Position numbers and translations under genes: made by a program. Below are positions 8,055 through 17,051 of a stretch of DNA of 64,000 nucleotides, one piece after another. A model generated the notes under the pieces. That model was given only the letters and a program-made list of their open reading frames with translations. It was not told where the DNA came from and made no database searches. This DNA is from Clostridium pasteurianum BC1. GTDB taxonomy: Bacteria > Bacillota > Clostridia > Clostridiales > Clostridiaceae. The DNA lies in assembly GCF_000389635.1 (NCBI RefSeq), contig NC_021182.1:2294001-2358000 (forward strand), written 5' to 3'. Position 1 is the stretch's first letter. Every line of letters begins with the position of its first letter.

Positions 8055-9215
8055 TTACTTTTGGGTTTTAGTTCTATATGGTCTGAAGAAGGCTCGAATT
8101 TCTTCAGCTAGAAGTCCTGGTTCTTCCATGGCAGTAAAATGCCCACCTCTAGCCATTGTGGTCCAACGAGTGATATTCAGATTACGCATAGCCCATTCTT
8201 TTGGCGGTAGCAATATGTCGGCTGGAAAAATAGCTATGCCTGTTGGTACTTCTATGTGCCCCATTGGAGGCAAAGAATGTGTGTTTTCATAATATATACC
8301 TGCTGATGATCCTATAGTATTTGTAATCCAATAGATCATTATATTAGTGAGTAGTTCATCTTCACTAATTTTTTGTCTTATATCACCATTACAATCGCTC
8401 CATGCAAGAAATTTTTCAATAATCCAAGCTGCCAAACCGACTGGTGAATCAGAAAGTCCGTATGCAAGAGTTTGTGGTTTTGTCGATTGAATAGACATAT
8501 AACCTCCCTCATTGGAAATCCATACAGGAGCACTTTTCTTGTAGTGTAATTCTTCTTCTGAAAGTTCTATATTATCCTGAGAAGTCATGAGATCTCTAAT
8601 AATACCGATATCAGTTAGATGAATTCCAATTAGAAGCTCTGGATGGCTCAATGCCAAATATCTTGTGACGCCAGAACCAATATCCCCACCTGCAGCAGCA
8701 AATTTGCTATAGCCAAGTTTTTCATTCATTAGTTTTGCCCAAAGCTCTGAAATATCATAATTGTTTATACTACTATGTTTAGGAAGGCTAGAGAAGCCAA
8801 ATCCAGGTAGTGAAGGGACAATTACATCAAAAGAATCCTCTGGATCACCGCCGTGACTAGCAGGATCAGTGAGAAGAGGTATGATCTTTTGATAGCGTAT
8901 ATAACTGTCAGGCCATCCATGAGTAAGGATAATTGGTATAGGATTAGGCCCATTACCCTTCTCGTGGATGAAGTGAATATCTATTCCATCCACGTTACAT
9001 TTAAATTGTGAAAAACGGTTTAACTGGCTTTCTTGTTTGCGCCAATCAAATTGTTCTCGCCAATAAGAAACCAGGGACTTCAAATAATTTATTTCAGTAC
9101 CTCTTTCCCAACCTGAGCCTTCTAACTGATCTGGCCAGTGGATATGATCCAGCCTGTATTTTAAATCATCAAGTACTTCATCAGATACTTGGATATGGAA
9201 GGGTTCAATAGACAT
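8055..9215 (-). CDS. Epoxide hydrolase family protein (alpha/beta hydrolase, EHN type)
   Basis: This 386 aa soluble protein has the N-terminal EHN domain (about residues 1-110), the oxyanion motif HGWP (99-102), the nucleophile Asp in GGDIG (Asp178) and the catalytic His in GGHF (His359), so it should be active. Microsomal/juvenile-hormone-type epoxide hydrolases open epoxides through an aspartyl ester. The ribosome binding site GGAGAA lies just before the ATG. It is divergent from the AraC regulator at 9362 across a 146 bp gap that contains an AAGTTAT/ATAACTT inverted repeat (9234-9264), which suggests local control. The family is more usual in actinobacteria and fungi than in clostridia, so transfer is likely. 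Confidence 0.85.
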   Translation of the reverse strand: MSIEPFHIQVSDEVLDDLKYRLDHIHWPDQLEGSGWERGTEINYLKSLVSYWREQFDWRKQESQLNRFSQFKCNVDGIDIHFIHEKGNGPNPIPIILTHGWPDSYIRYQKIIPLLTDPASHGGDPEDSFDVIVPSLPGFGFSSLPKHSSINNYDISELWAKLMNEKLGYSKFAAAGGDIGSGVTRYLALSHPELLIGIHLTDIGIIRDLMTSQDNIELSEEELHYKKSAPVWISNEGGYMSIQSTKPQTLAYGLSDSPVGLAAWIIEKFLAWSDCNGDIRQKISEDELLTNIMIYWITNTIGSSAGIYYENTHSLPPMGHIEVPTGIAIFPADILLPPKEWAMRNLNITRWTTMARGGHFTAMEEPGLLAEEIRAFFRPYRTKTQK

Positions 9216-9361
9216 AATGATTCTCCTTTCAATAAGTTATAGCAAAATTTGTTAACCATAACTTTTCTTCAGTAATTATTAACAGTATATCATTTAAAAA
9301 TTATGATACAATGTTATAAATGAAGCTTTAAACTATACTATTTGTTAATGGAGGAATATTT

Positions 9362-10216
9362 ATGCCCCAAATGGACCGTCATAAGAATAGAACTGTATAT
9401 ATTGAATTTATTGCAGATGAAAGTTTTAATAATCTCCCATATAAGGAGAGATTCACTATAATTTTTATTACAAGTGGAAGTATGAATTTACAACTGAATG
9501 ACTATCCCATAAAAATTGTTGCTCCAAGTATTCTTTGTTTGTCTATGGAGGATACCATACAAGTTTCCGAAAAGCAAAATGTATCTTCACAGTCATTTTG
9601 TTTCCATCCTGATTTTATTAATACAGCCCATTTTTCTGAATCCCAGGGCTATATGTCAACCAGTTTAAAAATAGAAACAGGTCTTTCGCTTTTTAAAAAA
9701 TATAATATTCATAATGGGTTATATACTGTAACTGAGAAATCCTATCCCAAATTATATGAGTGGTTCTTTGTTATAGGAACAGAAGTATATGCACAGAGCG
9801 ATTCATTTTGGGTGTGCAGAATAAAAAAGTACCTAATACAAATATTAGGGTTACTTGAAGAGTTGAGCCACCATAGCGAACAATCACCTGTTGGCTTAGT
9901 TTTGGAATATATACACACAAACTATTCTGATAAAATAAGTTTAGAAGACTTAACAAGATGTGCTCATTTGAATCGCGTGTCACTAAATAAAATGTTTCAG
10001 GATTTATGTGGATGTACAGCAATGGGATACTTATTGTCATATCGTTTAAAAGTTGCAGAGAATCTTCTGACGCATACAGGTATGAGCTTGAACGAAATTG
10101 CACGTGCTACTGGGTTTGAGTATGATACGTACTTTATAAAACAATTTACTGCTAAAAGAGGTATGACTCCAACGGAATTTCGGAATACCTCGCGTGAGTT
10201 TGCATATTACCAATAA
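9362..10216 (+). CDS. AraC-family transcriptional regulator
   Basis: This 284 aa protein has a variable N-terminal sensing region (about 1-170) and two helix-turn-helix motifs at about 180-280, including the conserved LNEIARATGFEYDTYFIKQF and the GMTPTEFR ending. GGAGGAA (9351-9357) supports ATG 9362. Its position back-to-back with the epoxide hydrolase gene makes that gene its most likely target; the inducer is unknown. Its 3' end runs directly into the decayed esterase at 10227. Confidence 0.88.
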   Translation: MPQMDRHKNRTVYIEFIADESFNNLPYKERFTIIFITSGSMNLQLNDYPIKIVAPSILCLSMEDTIQVSEKQNVSSQSFCFHPDFINTAHFSESQGYMSTSLKIETGLSLFKKYNIHNGLYTVTEKSYPKLYEWFFVIGTEVYAQSDSFWVCRIKKYLIQILGLLEELSHHSEQSPVGLVLEYIHTNYSDKISLEDLTRCAHLNRVSLNKMFQDLCGCTAMGYLLSYRLKVAENLLTHTGMSLNEIARATGFEYDTYFIKQFTAKRGMTPTEFRNTSREFAYYQ

Positions 10217-10226
10217 AAATCAAATG

Positions 10227-10733
10227 TTGCGTAATGGTAGATGGCAAATGATGGCTGAGCCCATCAATTATGACCGTCCTGTTTCAGGAATAAGTCTGGC
10301 TGGTTCATTTGCAGATGCATGGTGTCGTCAAAATCAAGAAGATACTATTGGCTTAATTCCTTGTGCTGAAGGTGGAAGCTCACTGGATGAATGGGCTGTA
10401 GATCAAGCACTTTTTAGACACGCAATAACTGAAGCTAAATTTGCTATGCAGAACAGTGAGTTAACAGGAATTCTATGGCATCAAGGAGAAAGTGATGGTA
10501 TTCATATTGATGCAATTTCTCAAAGAAAATTTGGTTTAAGATATTTTGAAGCCTTTTTTAATAAGCAACATGTATTGAAGCCATTAATTAATGAAAATGA
10601 GTTGATAAATCTTAATCATGCTAGAACATATACCAAAGTAGAAAAGATGTATATAAAAAGTATGGATTTGGCGTTAGGGAAAATATCATATGATGAATTC
10701 GAATCTCAACTCATACAAATCAACAATGGTTAA
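10227..10733 (+). pseudogene. SASA-type carbohydrate/sialate O-acetylesterase, internally deleted remnant
   Basis: The frame keeps middle and C-terminal parts of a SASA (SGNH-like) esterase: MLRNGRWQMM, SLAGSFADAW, IPCAEGG, LWHQGESD and then GIHIDAISQRKFG. The N-terminal GQSN block with the catalytic Ser is missing. Between GESD and GIHID roughly 100 residues expected in the family are absent although the frame stays open. The catalytic Asp/His motif (DGIH) survives only at the deletion join. A GTG at 10194 gives an open reading of 179 aa, but the product cannot be an active esterase. Confidence 0.7.
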
Positions 10734-10796
10734 ACTTTATAATTATGAAATAACTATTAGCATAATTTTGATGAAGAATATAAAGAAGGTGTTTTT

Positions 10797-11318
10797 TTGA
10801 TACCATTACTAATTTTAGGTTTATTAAAACAAAATCCAGGTTCTTACGGATACGAATTATTAGCCTTAATGAAAGAGAGACACTATAAATATATAGTAAA
10901 TTTCACTAAAGGGTCATTCTATTATAATCTTCAACAATTAGAAGAAAAGCAATATATTAAAAAAGTTGACCAATTAGACAATACTAGAGAGACGCATAAT
11001 TATATCATCACTGAACTAGGGGATAAAGAATTTGAAAAATTGATGTACAAGTATGGCTCTAAGACAGAGTATATAAACTTATCTTTTTATGCAGCAATGT
11101 TATTTGCTAATGAATATAAAAGCGAGGATCTAACAAAACTAATAGAAATACAAATCGAACAAACTAAAAAGAAAATTTCATTATTAGAACAATCTCTTCA
11201 GCATTATGAAACTATACCTACTTATTTTAAAAAAATGTTGGAAAATTCACTTTCTCATCATTTAGTAAATGTTCAATGGTTTGAAGGATTGTTAAAAGAT
11301 ATAAGAAATGAAAATTAA
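10797..11318 (+). CDS. PadR-family transcriptional regulator
   Basis: This 173 aa protein has the PadR winged helix (about residues 3-80, with LGLLKQNPGSYGYEL and a DNA-recognition stretch KGSFYYNLQQLEE) and an alpha-helical C-terminal dimerisation region (Vir_act_alpha_C type). TTG 10797 is preceded by AAGAAGG at 10784-10790. PadR proteins usually repress stress or efflux genes next to them, but no transporter lies beside it. The terminator at 11440 follows. Confidence 0.85.
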   Translation: MIPLLILGLLKQNPGSYGYELLALMKERHYKYIVNFTKGSFYYNLQQLEEKQYIKKVDQLDNTRETHNYIITELGDKEFEKLMYKYGSKTEYINLSFYAAMLFANEYKSEDLTKLIEIQIEQTKKKISLLEQSLQHYETIPTYFKKMLENSLSHHLVNVQWFEGLLKDIRNEN

Positions 11319-11439
11319 TTGAATTCATGCACTTTACGAGCTTTTTTAACTTTAACATAAATGGAGAGGATTTTAGAAATAAAGAAGTCATTCAGGGTGT
11401 TAAGGTAAGAGTTGGAATTTAATATGGTGTAAGTGGAGA

Positions 11440-11486
11440 TGTCAACCAACAATACTAATTAAAATTATTGTTGATTGACATTTTTT
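11440..11486 (+). terminator. Rho-independent terminator
   Basis: A 15 bp stem with one mismatch (11440-11454 / 11466-11480) is followed by TTTTTT. It separates padR from the Fic gene. Confidence 0.85.
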
Positions 11487-11560
11487 CATACATAATTATT
11501 TTAACTAAATATTTTATAGGATATAATATAGGAATAAAGCTTTTATAAGGAGCGGTTAAT

Positions 11561-12283
11561 ATGTGTGATAAAGCAAATAATTATGATTACAATAAATTCT
11601 TACAAATATTAAAAGAAACAAAGGGAATACATAATTCATTAAATGAGTTGTTAAAATATGATTTTATATATCATTCTAATAAAATAGAAGGTAGTACATT
11701 TACTACTGAAGCTTTGCAAATGTTGTTTGAAAAAAATATAGTCATGGGAACACATACATTAGATGATGTTCAGGAAACGGTTAATTCTTTTTATACTTTT
11801 GACTTAGTTATTGAATGTCTAGGGGAAAAAATTACTGTAGAAATGATAAAAGAGTGGCATTCCAGTTTAATGTATAGAACAAGATTATATGATATGGGAC
11901 TTGCTGGAGTATTTAAAAAATATCCTAATAAAATATTGGGAGCAGATTTTGATACAGCTAATCCATGGGAGACAGAAGCGAAAATAATTGCTTTGGTTAG
12001 TAATTTTAACTGTTTAAAAAACATAACTCTAGAAGATATAGCAAAATTCCATGTTGAATTTGAAAAAATTCATCCTTTTCAAGATGGTAATGGAAGAATT
12101 GGACGATTTGTGTTTTTAAAGCAATTACTAGATAATAGATTACCACTTCAGTATATGAATGGAGATACTTCTGATGATTATAAGAAAGCACTAGCTAATT
12201 GCAGAAATGATGATGTAAGTTCATTAATACATTATATAAAAAAACAGAGAGATTTTATTTATGATAATATAAATATGTTTTGA
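11561..12283 (+). CDS. Fic family protein (predicted AMP-transferase)
   Basis: This 240 aa protein carries the Fic core HPFQDGNGRIGR at about residues 170-182. An N-terminal inhibitory helix motif SNKIEG (residues 39-44) matches the (S/T)xxxE(G/N) consensus of class II Fic proteins, in which the Glu blocks ATP binding. It should therefore be a self-restrained enzyme transferring AMP to protein hydroxyls. AAGGAG precedes ATG 11561. A ParE-like toxin gene starts 32 bases downstream, so the two may be one transcription unit. Confidence 0.88.
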   Translation: MCDKANNYDYNKFLQILKETKGIHNSLNELLKYDFIYHSNKIEGSTFTTEALQMLFEKNIVMGTHTLDDVQETVNSFYTFDLVIECLGEKITVEMIKEWHSSLMYRTRLYDMGLAGVFKKYPNKILGADFDTANPWETEAKIIALVSNFNCLKNITLEDIAKFHVEFEKIHPFQDGNGRIGRFVFLKQLLDNRLPLQYMNGDTSDDYKKALANCRNDDVSSLIHYIKKQRDFIYDNINMF

Positions 12284-12315
12284 ATAGATTAAGGGAAATA
12301 CTGTGAAAGGTAACT

Positions 12316-12588
12316 GTGACCTTTAAATTTCATAGTTTATACAAAAAAGAACTTTTAGAGCCGGAGATAGCAAAAAAAGTAATTTCAAAAATAGCTAAAG
12401 GAATTAATTCTTTAGAAGATATGCTTTTAAGAAATGCATTAGTAGCTGATGAAAGACTGGCTTACAAAGGTATACGAAAAATTATGGTTGATAATTATAT
12501 TATATTCTATATTGTTACTGAGGATAGTAAAACAGTTACAATTATTAGAATACTATATGGAAGACGTGATTGGATTAATTTATTATAA
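12316..12588 (+). CDS. RelE/ParE superfamily toxin-like protein
   Basis: This 90 aa protein has a ParE/RelE-like pattern: KFHSLYKKEL at the start, a central helical pair, then IRKIMVDNYIIFYIV and TIIRILYGRRDW at the end, which is the usual Arg-containing C-terminal strand. GTG 12316 has AAAGG at 12306-12310. Members are mRNA interferases or gyrase poisons and normally lie beside an antitoxin. None is seen here: the upstream gene is Fic and downstream is a terminator, so it is an orphan or uses another partner. Confidence 0.75.
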   Translation: MTFKFHSLYKKELLEPEIAKKVISKIAKGINSLEDMLLRNALVADERLAYKGIRKIMVDNYIIFYIVTEDSKTVTIIRILYGRRDWINLL

Positions 12589-12599
12589 ATTGGATTATT

Positions 12600-12623
12600 A
12601 GCAGGGATTTAACCCTGTTTTTT
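12600..12623 (+). terminator. Rho-independent terminator
   Basis: A short stem CAGGG (12602-12606) with CCCTG (12613-12617) is followed by TTTTTT. A second hairpin AGTTGC/GCAACT at 12680-12710 with an inner GGG/CCC lies beyond it. Confidence 0.65.
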
Positions 12624-12782
12624 CTTTCCTAAAATAGAAAGCAATTTCATAACTATGAATAAATTAATATTTTAAAATAAGTTGCGAGGGATTTTTTCCC
12701 ACAAGCAACTTCCACACACTACATTATTTTTTTATACAGTGGTATAATAATTTATATTAAATTACAAAAGGGAAGAAATATT

Positions 12783-13586
12783 ATGGAAGAATCAAAGCTT
12801 ATGGAAATAATAAAGAAAAATCCTTATGCCATAGCACATATAGATAATCCTACAGATGAGATGAAGCTATTGGCAGTTAAAAAAAATGGACTTGCACTAA
12901 AAAATATAAATAACCCAAGCAAAGAGATACAGGAAGCAGCTATAGAAAATAATGGAAGAGCTATTGAATTTATAGATAACCCTTCAGAAGATATGAGGAT
13001 AAAAGCAATAAATTCTGGGTGGACTAATTTGGAGTTTATTAGGAATCCAACGGATAAATTAATTGAATTGGCTATAAATCAAGCTGGATGGGCTATTAAA
13101 TATATTGATAATCCAAGTGAGGAATTGCAGTTGTTGGCTGTAAGAAAAAATTACGAGTCATTAAAGTTTATTAAAGAGCCCTCTGATCGTGTACAAGAAG
13201 AGGCTGTAAAAATAAGCTATGACGCATTGAGATATATAAGTTCACCTTCTTATAATGCACAGCTTATGGCTGTAAAGAATAATTACAAGGCTATTAATCT
13301 TATAAACAATTTAGATAAGAATAAAATATTGGAATTTTTAAAGGTAAATTTTTTAGTGATTAAATATTTTATTAAAGAAATAACTAAAGAGGAATTAGAA
13401 CAACTGTTAAAGGATCAATTGTCAAAGGAAGATGTTGATGAAAAATATGTGAGAGAGTTTTTAAATTATAGCAATATGGATAAGAATAATCACATTATAC
13501 CAGAGGATAAGATAATGTTTATTTATAAATACGGAAGTAAAAAAGCTAAAAAAATAACTGTAGATGAAAAGCTGAAAATTGTATAG
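12783..13586 (+). CDS. DUF4116-like repeat protein
   Basis: This 267 aa protein is built of about seven tandem ~23-24 residue repeats (residues 15-190) with the consensus AxxxNgxAixfIdNPSeemq, like DUF4116 repeats. The repeats probably form an alpha solenoid for protein binding. The C-terminal ~75 residues are non-repetitive and charged. It begins the three-gene operon with the MoxR ATPase (12 bases downstream) and the VWA protein. It may be a substrate adaptor for them, but this is inferred from position only. Confidence 0.75.
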   Translation: MEESKLMEIIKKNPYAIAHIDNPTDEMKLLAVKKNGLALKNINNPSKEIQEAAIENNGRAIEFIDNPSEDMRIKAINSGWTNLEFIRNPTDKLIELAINQAGWAIKYIDNPSEELQLLAVRKNYESLKFIKEPSDRVQEEAVKISYDALRYISSPSYNAQLMAVKNNYKAINLINNLDKNKILEFLKVNFLVIKYFIKEITKEELEQLLKDQLSKEDVDEKYVREFLNYSNMDKNNHIIPEDKIMFIYKYGSKKAKKITVDEKLKIV

Positions 13587-13598
13587 GGGGCGAGTACA

Positions 13599-14720
13599 AT
13601 GAATTTTACAGATACATTAAAAAGTGTTGATTTAGTACTAGCTACTGGGGAAGTTCCATTAATAGTTGGTGAAAGCGGAATAGGAAAAACGGCTTTAGCA
13701 AGACAAATTGCTGAAGAAAATAATTTTAGTTTAGTTGTAATTGACGGTAATCTCCTTAAAGAAGGTGAAATAGGCGGCCTTCCAACTATAGAAGCATATG
13801 AAAAAGTTAATAATAAGGGAGAAAAGGAACTAAAGAAAACCACGGTATATGCAGTGCATAATAGGCTAAGGGAAATTGATGAAGAAATATCCAAAGGCAA
13901 AACAGTTCTTTTATTTATAGATGAGATAAATCGTTGTGAACATACAGTACAACAGGAGCTTATGAATTTAATATTAAATAGAGAAATTAATGGATATAAG
14001 CTGCATAAAAGTGTAAAAATATTGGCAGCTATGAATCCTTCAAGTAAATATGGCTATGATTATCAGGTTGTAGATATGGATACAGCACAGGAAAACAGAT
14101 TTGTATGGCTATATATGGAGCCTGACCATATTAAGTGGTTAGATTGGGCAGCAAATGCAGGAATTGAAGAAAAGGTTATAGAGTTTATCGGAGCCTTTCC
14201 GGAATATTTATATAAAATAAATGAAGATGATATAATGGCAACTCCAAGAAGCTATGAGAGAATTTCTGCTGCTTATAAAATTTATAAAGATAAAAAATCT
14301 TCAATACCTAGAGCTGTTTTTTTAAATGTTATAAAAGGGAATGTAGGAAAATTAATTGCTGAAGAGTTTGTCAGCTTTATTGAATCAGATTATAATCCAC
14401 TAATATCTTATGAAGATGTTTTTTCAGGAGATTCTCTTAATGAAGCTATTATAGAAAGAATAAAAAACGAAAGTCATACAAGACTTTATCTATCTGCAAA
14501 AAATATTCTAAAAAATTTGGAAGCAAATATAAACAATAATAATTATGATTCAGATTATTATATTAACAGACTTAATGAGCTTTTAAAAATATATCCTGCA
14601 GATTTAAGGATAGGAATTATGAAGGATATTAGAAACAGTTATAGTGAAATATACAAACATGTCATTGAAAATGAAACTTTTGTAGAATCCTATTTTGAAT
14701 CCTATAATTTAATAAGGTGA
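13599..14720 (+). CDS. MoxR-type AAA+ ATPase
   Basis: This 373 aa ATPase has Walker A GESGIGKT (residues 24-31), Walker B LLFIDEIN (Asp108-Glu109), sensor 1 in AAMNPSS and a sensor 2 region ATPRSYERIS. MoxR proteins work as chaperone-like machines with VWA-domain partners, as RavA-ViaA do, usually for metal-centre insertion or membrane-complex maturation. The VWA gene follows after 6 bases. GGGGGCGAG (13586-13594) is the ribosome binding site. The substrate is unknown. Confidence 0.88.
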   Translation: MNFTDTLKSVDLVLATGEVPLIVGESGIGKTALARQIAEENNFSLVVIDGNLLKEGEIGGLPTIEAYEKVNNKGEKELKKTTVYAVHNRLREIDEEISKGKTVLLFIDEINRCEHTVQQELMNLILNREINGYKLHKSVKILAAMNPSSKYGYDYQVVDMDTAQENRFVWLYMEPDHIKWLDWAANAGIEEKVIEFIGAFPEYLYKINEDDIMATPRSYERISAAYKIYKDKKSSIPRAVFLNVIKGNVGKLIAEEFVSFIESDYNPLISYEDVFSGDSLNEAIIERIKNESHTRLYLSAKNILKNLEANINNNNYDSDYYINRLNELLKIYPADLRIGIMKDIRNSYSEIYKHVIENETFVESYFESYNLIR

Positions 14721-14726
14721 TAGTGT

Positions 14727-16136
14727 ATGGAAAGTAATTTTGAGGATCAGGTAAAAGAACTTTACGAAAAAGCAAATAAAATTGCAGATGTTTCTTTTAA
14801 AACAAATTATAAGAATAGTAAAGCTGATAAAGATGTACTAGAAGATTTTGAAAAAGAGTTTTTTAGCCTTGCAGATAAAGTTAATTTAGGTCTTATGGAG
14901 GACAAAGATAATTTTTATGGATATTTTTTGTTTCAGATGTCAAGAAAGATAAGATTTGATATAAGCAGCCCTACTGCTGTTAATTTTAAAGGAGCTAAAT
15001 ATGTTATATATTTTAATCCCATAATTTTTCTGAATCTTAATATAAATCAAATGGAAACCACCATCAAACACGAAATACTCCATATATTATCCATGCACTT
15101 AATACGAGCAAAAGAATTTAAAAGAAACTATAGTACACTGGCTGTTAATATGGCAATGGACATAGTGGTAAACACATATTTAGATAATTTGCCCCCATAT
15201 TCCACTACTTTAGATTGGGTAAATTTAAAGTATGATTTAAAACTCTTGCCCTATAAGCCCTTTGAATATTATGTAGAAAAACTTCAAATTGCCATAGATT
15301 TAGCAGCAGAAGAAGGTAAAGATGGACCAGAGGATCATGGTGGTAAAGATGAAAAAACAGAAACTGAATATAATCCTGAAAACACCCATGACATTTGGGA
15401 GGATTCAAGTGAAATAGATGAAAAAACACTTAAAGAATTTACTGAGAAGTTTATCAATAGTTCTCAAAAGGGTACAATTCCTCATTATTTAGACAGTATG
15501 ATATCATCACTTAAAAACAGTAACGGTGAGCTGCCTTGGAATTTATATCTTAAAAGGTTAATGGGAACTGTTCCTAGCAATAAAAAGAAAACTATAACTA
15601 GAAGAAACAGAAGGCAGCCTGACAGGATGGATTTAAGAGGACAACTTAGAAATCATAAGGCAAAAATTGCTGTTGCTATTGATATAAGCGGAAGTATTAG
15701 TGATGAAGAATTTAATCAGGCCATTAAAGAGATAATTAGTATAGTAAAAAACTATAATCATGAAATTACTGTCATAGAATGTGACAATGAAATCAGACGG
15801 GTGTATAAAATCAAATCCGTAAAGGATATAAGAGATAGAATGAAAATAAGAGGTGCTACCAGATTTAACCCTGTTTTTGAATATGCTAATAATAATAACA
15901 TTAATTTGTTAGTGTACTTTACCGACGGTAAAGGTGAAGATAAGCTTCAAGCAGTACCTAGAGGATATAAAACTTTATGGGTTATTTCCGGAAGAGGAGA
16001 CAAGCTTTCTCTGAGGGAACCTTATGGGGTAGTAAAAAAACTTAATAATATTGAAGCAAGGGATGATATACCAAGTATTAATGAATGTATAAGAAGCGGA
16101 TATTCCATGATGAACCAGGAACCAGAGCAGATTTAA
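14727..16136 (+). CDS. VWA-like protein with metallopeptidase-like N-terminal domain (DUF2201 type)
   Basis: This 469 aa protein has two parts. The N-terminal half has a zincin-type HEILH (residues 115-119) followed by a second His in LSMH. The C-terminal half is a VWA fold with the MIDAS motif DISGSIS near residue 318, GATRF and the YFTDGKG loop. An acidic low-complexity linker sits around 195-230. DUF2201 proteins typically pair with MoxR ATPases as here, and the HExxH may bind metal without being a true protease. The stop is close to the end of the operon; no clear T-run terminator follows. Confidence 0.85.
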   Translation: MESNFEDQVKELYEKANKIADVSFKTNYKNSKADKDVLEDFEKEFFSLADKVNLGLMEDKDNFYGYFLFQMSRKIRFDISSPTAVNFKGAKYVIYFNPIIFLNLNINQMETTIKHEILHILSMHLIRAKEFKRNYSTLAVNMAMDIVVNTYLDNLPPYSTTLDWVNLKYDLKLLPYKPFEYYVEKLQIAIDLAAEEGKDGPEDHGGKDEKTETEYNPENTHDIWEDSSEIDEKTLKEFTEKFINSSQKGTIPHYLDSMISSLKNSNGELPWNLYLKRLMGTVPSNKKKTITRRNRRQPDRMDLRGQLRNHKAKIAVAIDISGSISDEEFNQAIKEIISIVKNYNHEITVIECDNEIRRVYKIKSVKDIRDRMKIRGATRFNPVFEYANNNNINLLVYFTDGKGEDKLQAVPRGYKTLWVISGRGDKLSLREPYGVVKKLNNIEARDDIPSINECIRSGYSMMNQEPEQI

Positions 16137-16244
16137 ATAACTTTTTTTACAAGTATATTAGTCCTTAGTGTACAAAAAAGTCCATTACTACCTCCATTTG
16201 CTTTCTCCTTATAGGATATTAATTTTTATTTTTAGCAAGGGGTG

Positions 16245-16301
16245 ACTTCCAGTCATTTCCTAGCACCTCTGAGGTTTTAACAGAAACTGGAAGTTTCTGT
16301 T
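16245..16301 (+). promoter_or_regulatory. Overlapping alternative hairpins
   Basis: A 10 bp perfect stem AACAGAAACT/AGTTTCTGTT (16279-16288 / 16292-16301) has a 3-base loop. Its inner part ACTGGAAGT (16286-16294) can pair instead with ACTTCCAGT at 16245-16253. The two folds exclude each other, as in attenuators. It lies 90 bases before the gene at 16389. No T-run follows either fold. Confidence 0.35.
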
Positions 16302-16388
16302 TGACAACGGAAAGACGCACACAGAAAATAGACAAGCTGTTTGAAAATGTCTGCATCATAGAAAGTGAGATGGGGGTGGCATTAAGTC

Positions 16389-16883
16389 TTGAATAAAAAA
16401 TATTATAAGTTGATTAGACTGAATAAATTCATAGTCGTAACTTTAATTGTTATAATAACTTTAACAATATGGGGTATTTCTAAAGTTGTAAATTCACCAA
16501 AAAATGTTATTGAACCAGGTACTAAAGAGATAATAAATAAAAAATCCAATAATGTAAATATTTATTATAACATTACCTTTGGTGATAAAATAAAAAATGC
16601 TAACCCTGATATCATAAATGCAGCAGTACAGGGTATGTTTGATTATTATTGCAATGAACATAATAATGCTATAAATAAAATGAATACATATGTACTCATT
16701 ATGGATGTAAAAAAAATTGTTATGGAAGATGAGTGGAAAGTTGATTTTGTTGCAGAGGAAAAAGAAAATGATACTTATCCTACAATTGGATATAGTGTTG
16801 TTACTGTAGAAAAACAAAAATCGGGTGGTTATAAAGGGATCATAATAAATCCTGGAGGTCCCAGTATTAGAATAACAAGGTGA
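16389..16883 (+). CDS. Membrane-anchored hypothetical protein, 164 aa
   Basis: A basic N-terminus and one hydrophobic helix (about residues 15-32) indicate an anchored extracytoplasmic protein of ~130 residues. TTG 16389 is preceded by a strong G-rich site (GATGGGGGTGG, about 16369-16379). There is no cysteine lipobox. No family is recognised. It stands alone between the VWA gene and the isochorismatase-like gene. Confidence 0.55.
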   Translation: MNKKYYKLIRLNKFIVVTLIVIITLTIWGISKVVNSPKNVIEPGTKEIINKKSNNVNIYYNITFGDKIKNANPDIINAAVQGMFDYYCNEHNNAINKMNTYVLIMDVKKIVMEDEWKVDFVAEEKENDTYPTIGYSVVTVEKQKSGGYKGIIINPGGPSIRITR

Positions 16884-17051
16884 AACTAAATACTGTCCAA
16901 CTATCAGACAAGTTTTATTTGATTGCATATTTAACACCTCTGTAAAATTGTTGACAAAATTACAAAGATACAAACAGCTGGAGAAATAAAAAGCATGTTC
17001 ATTAGGCTAATAATCTATAGATAAATAGTAATTTGTAAGGGAGATAAATAA

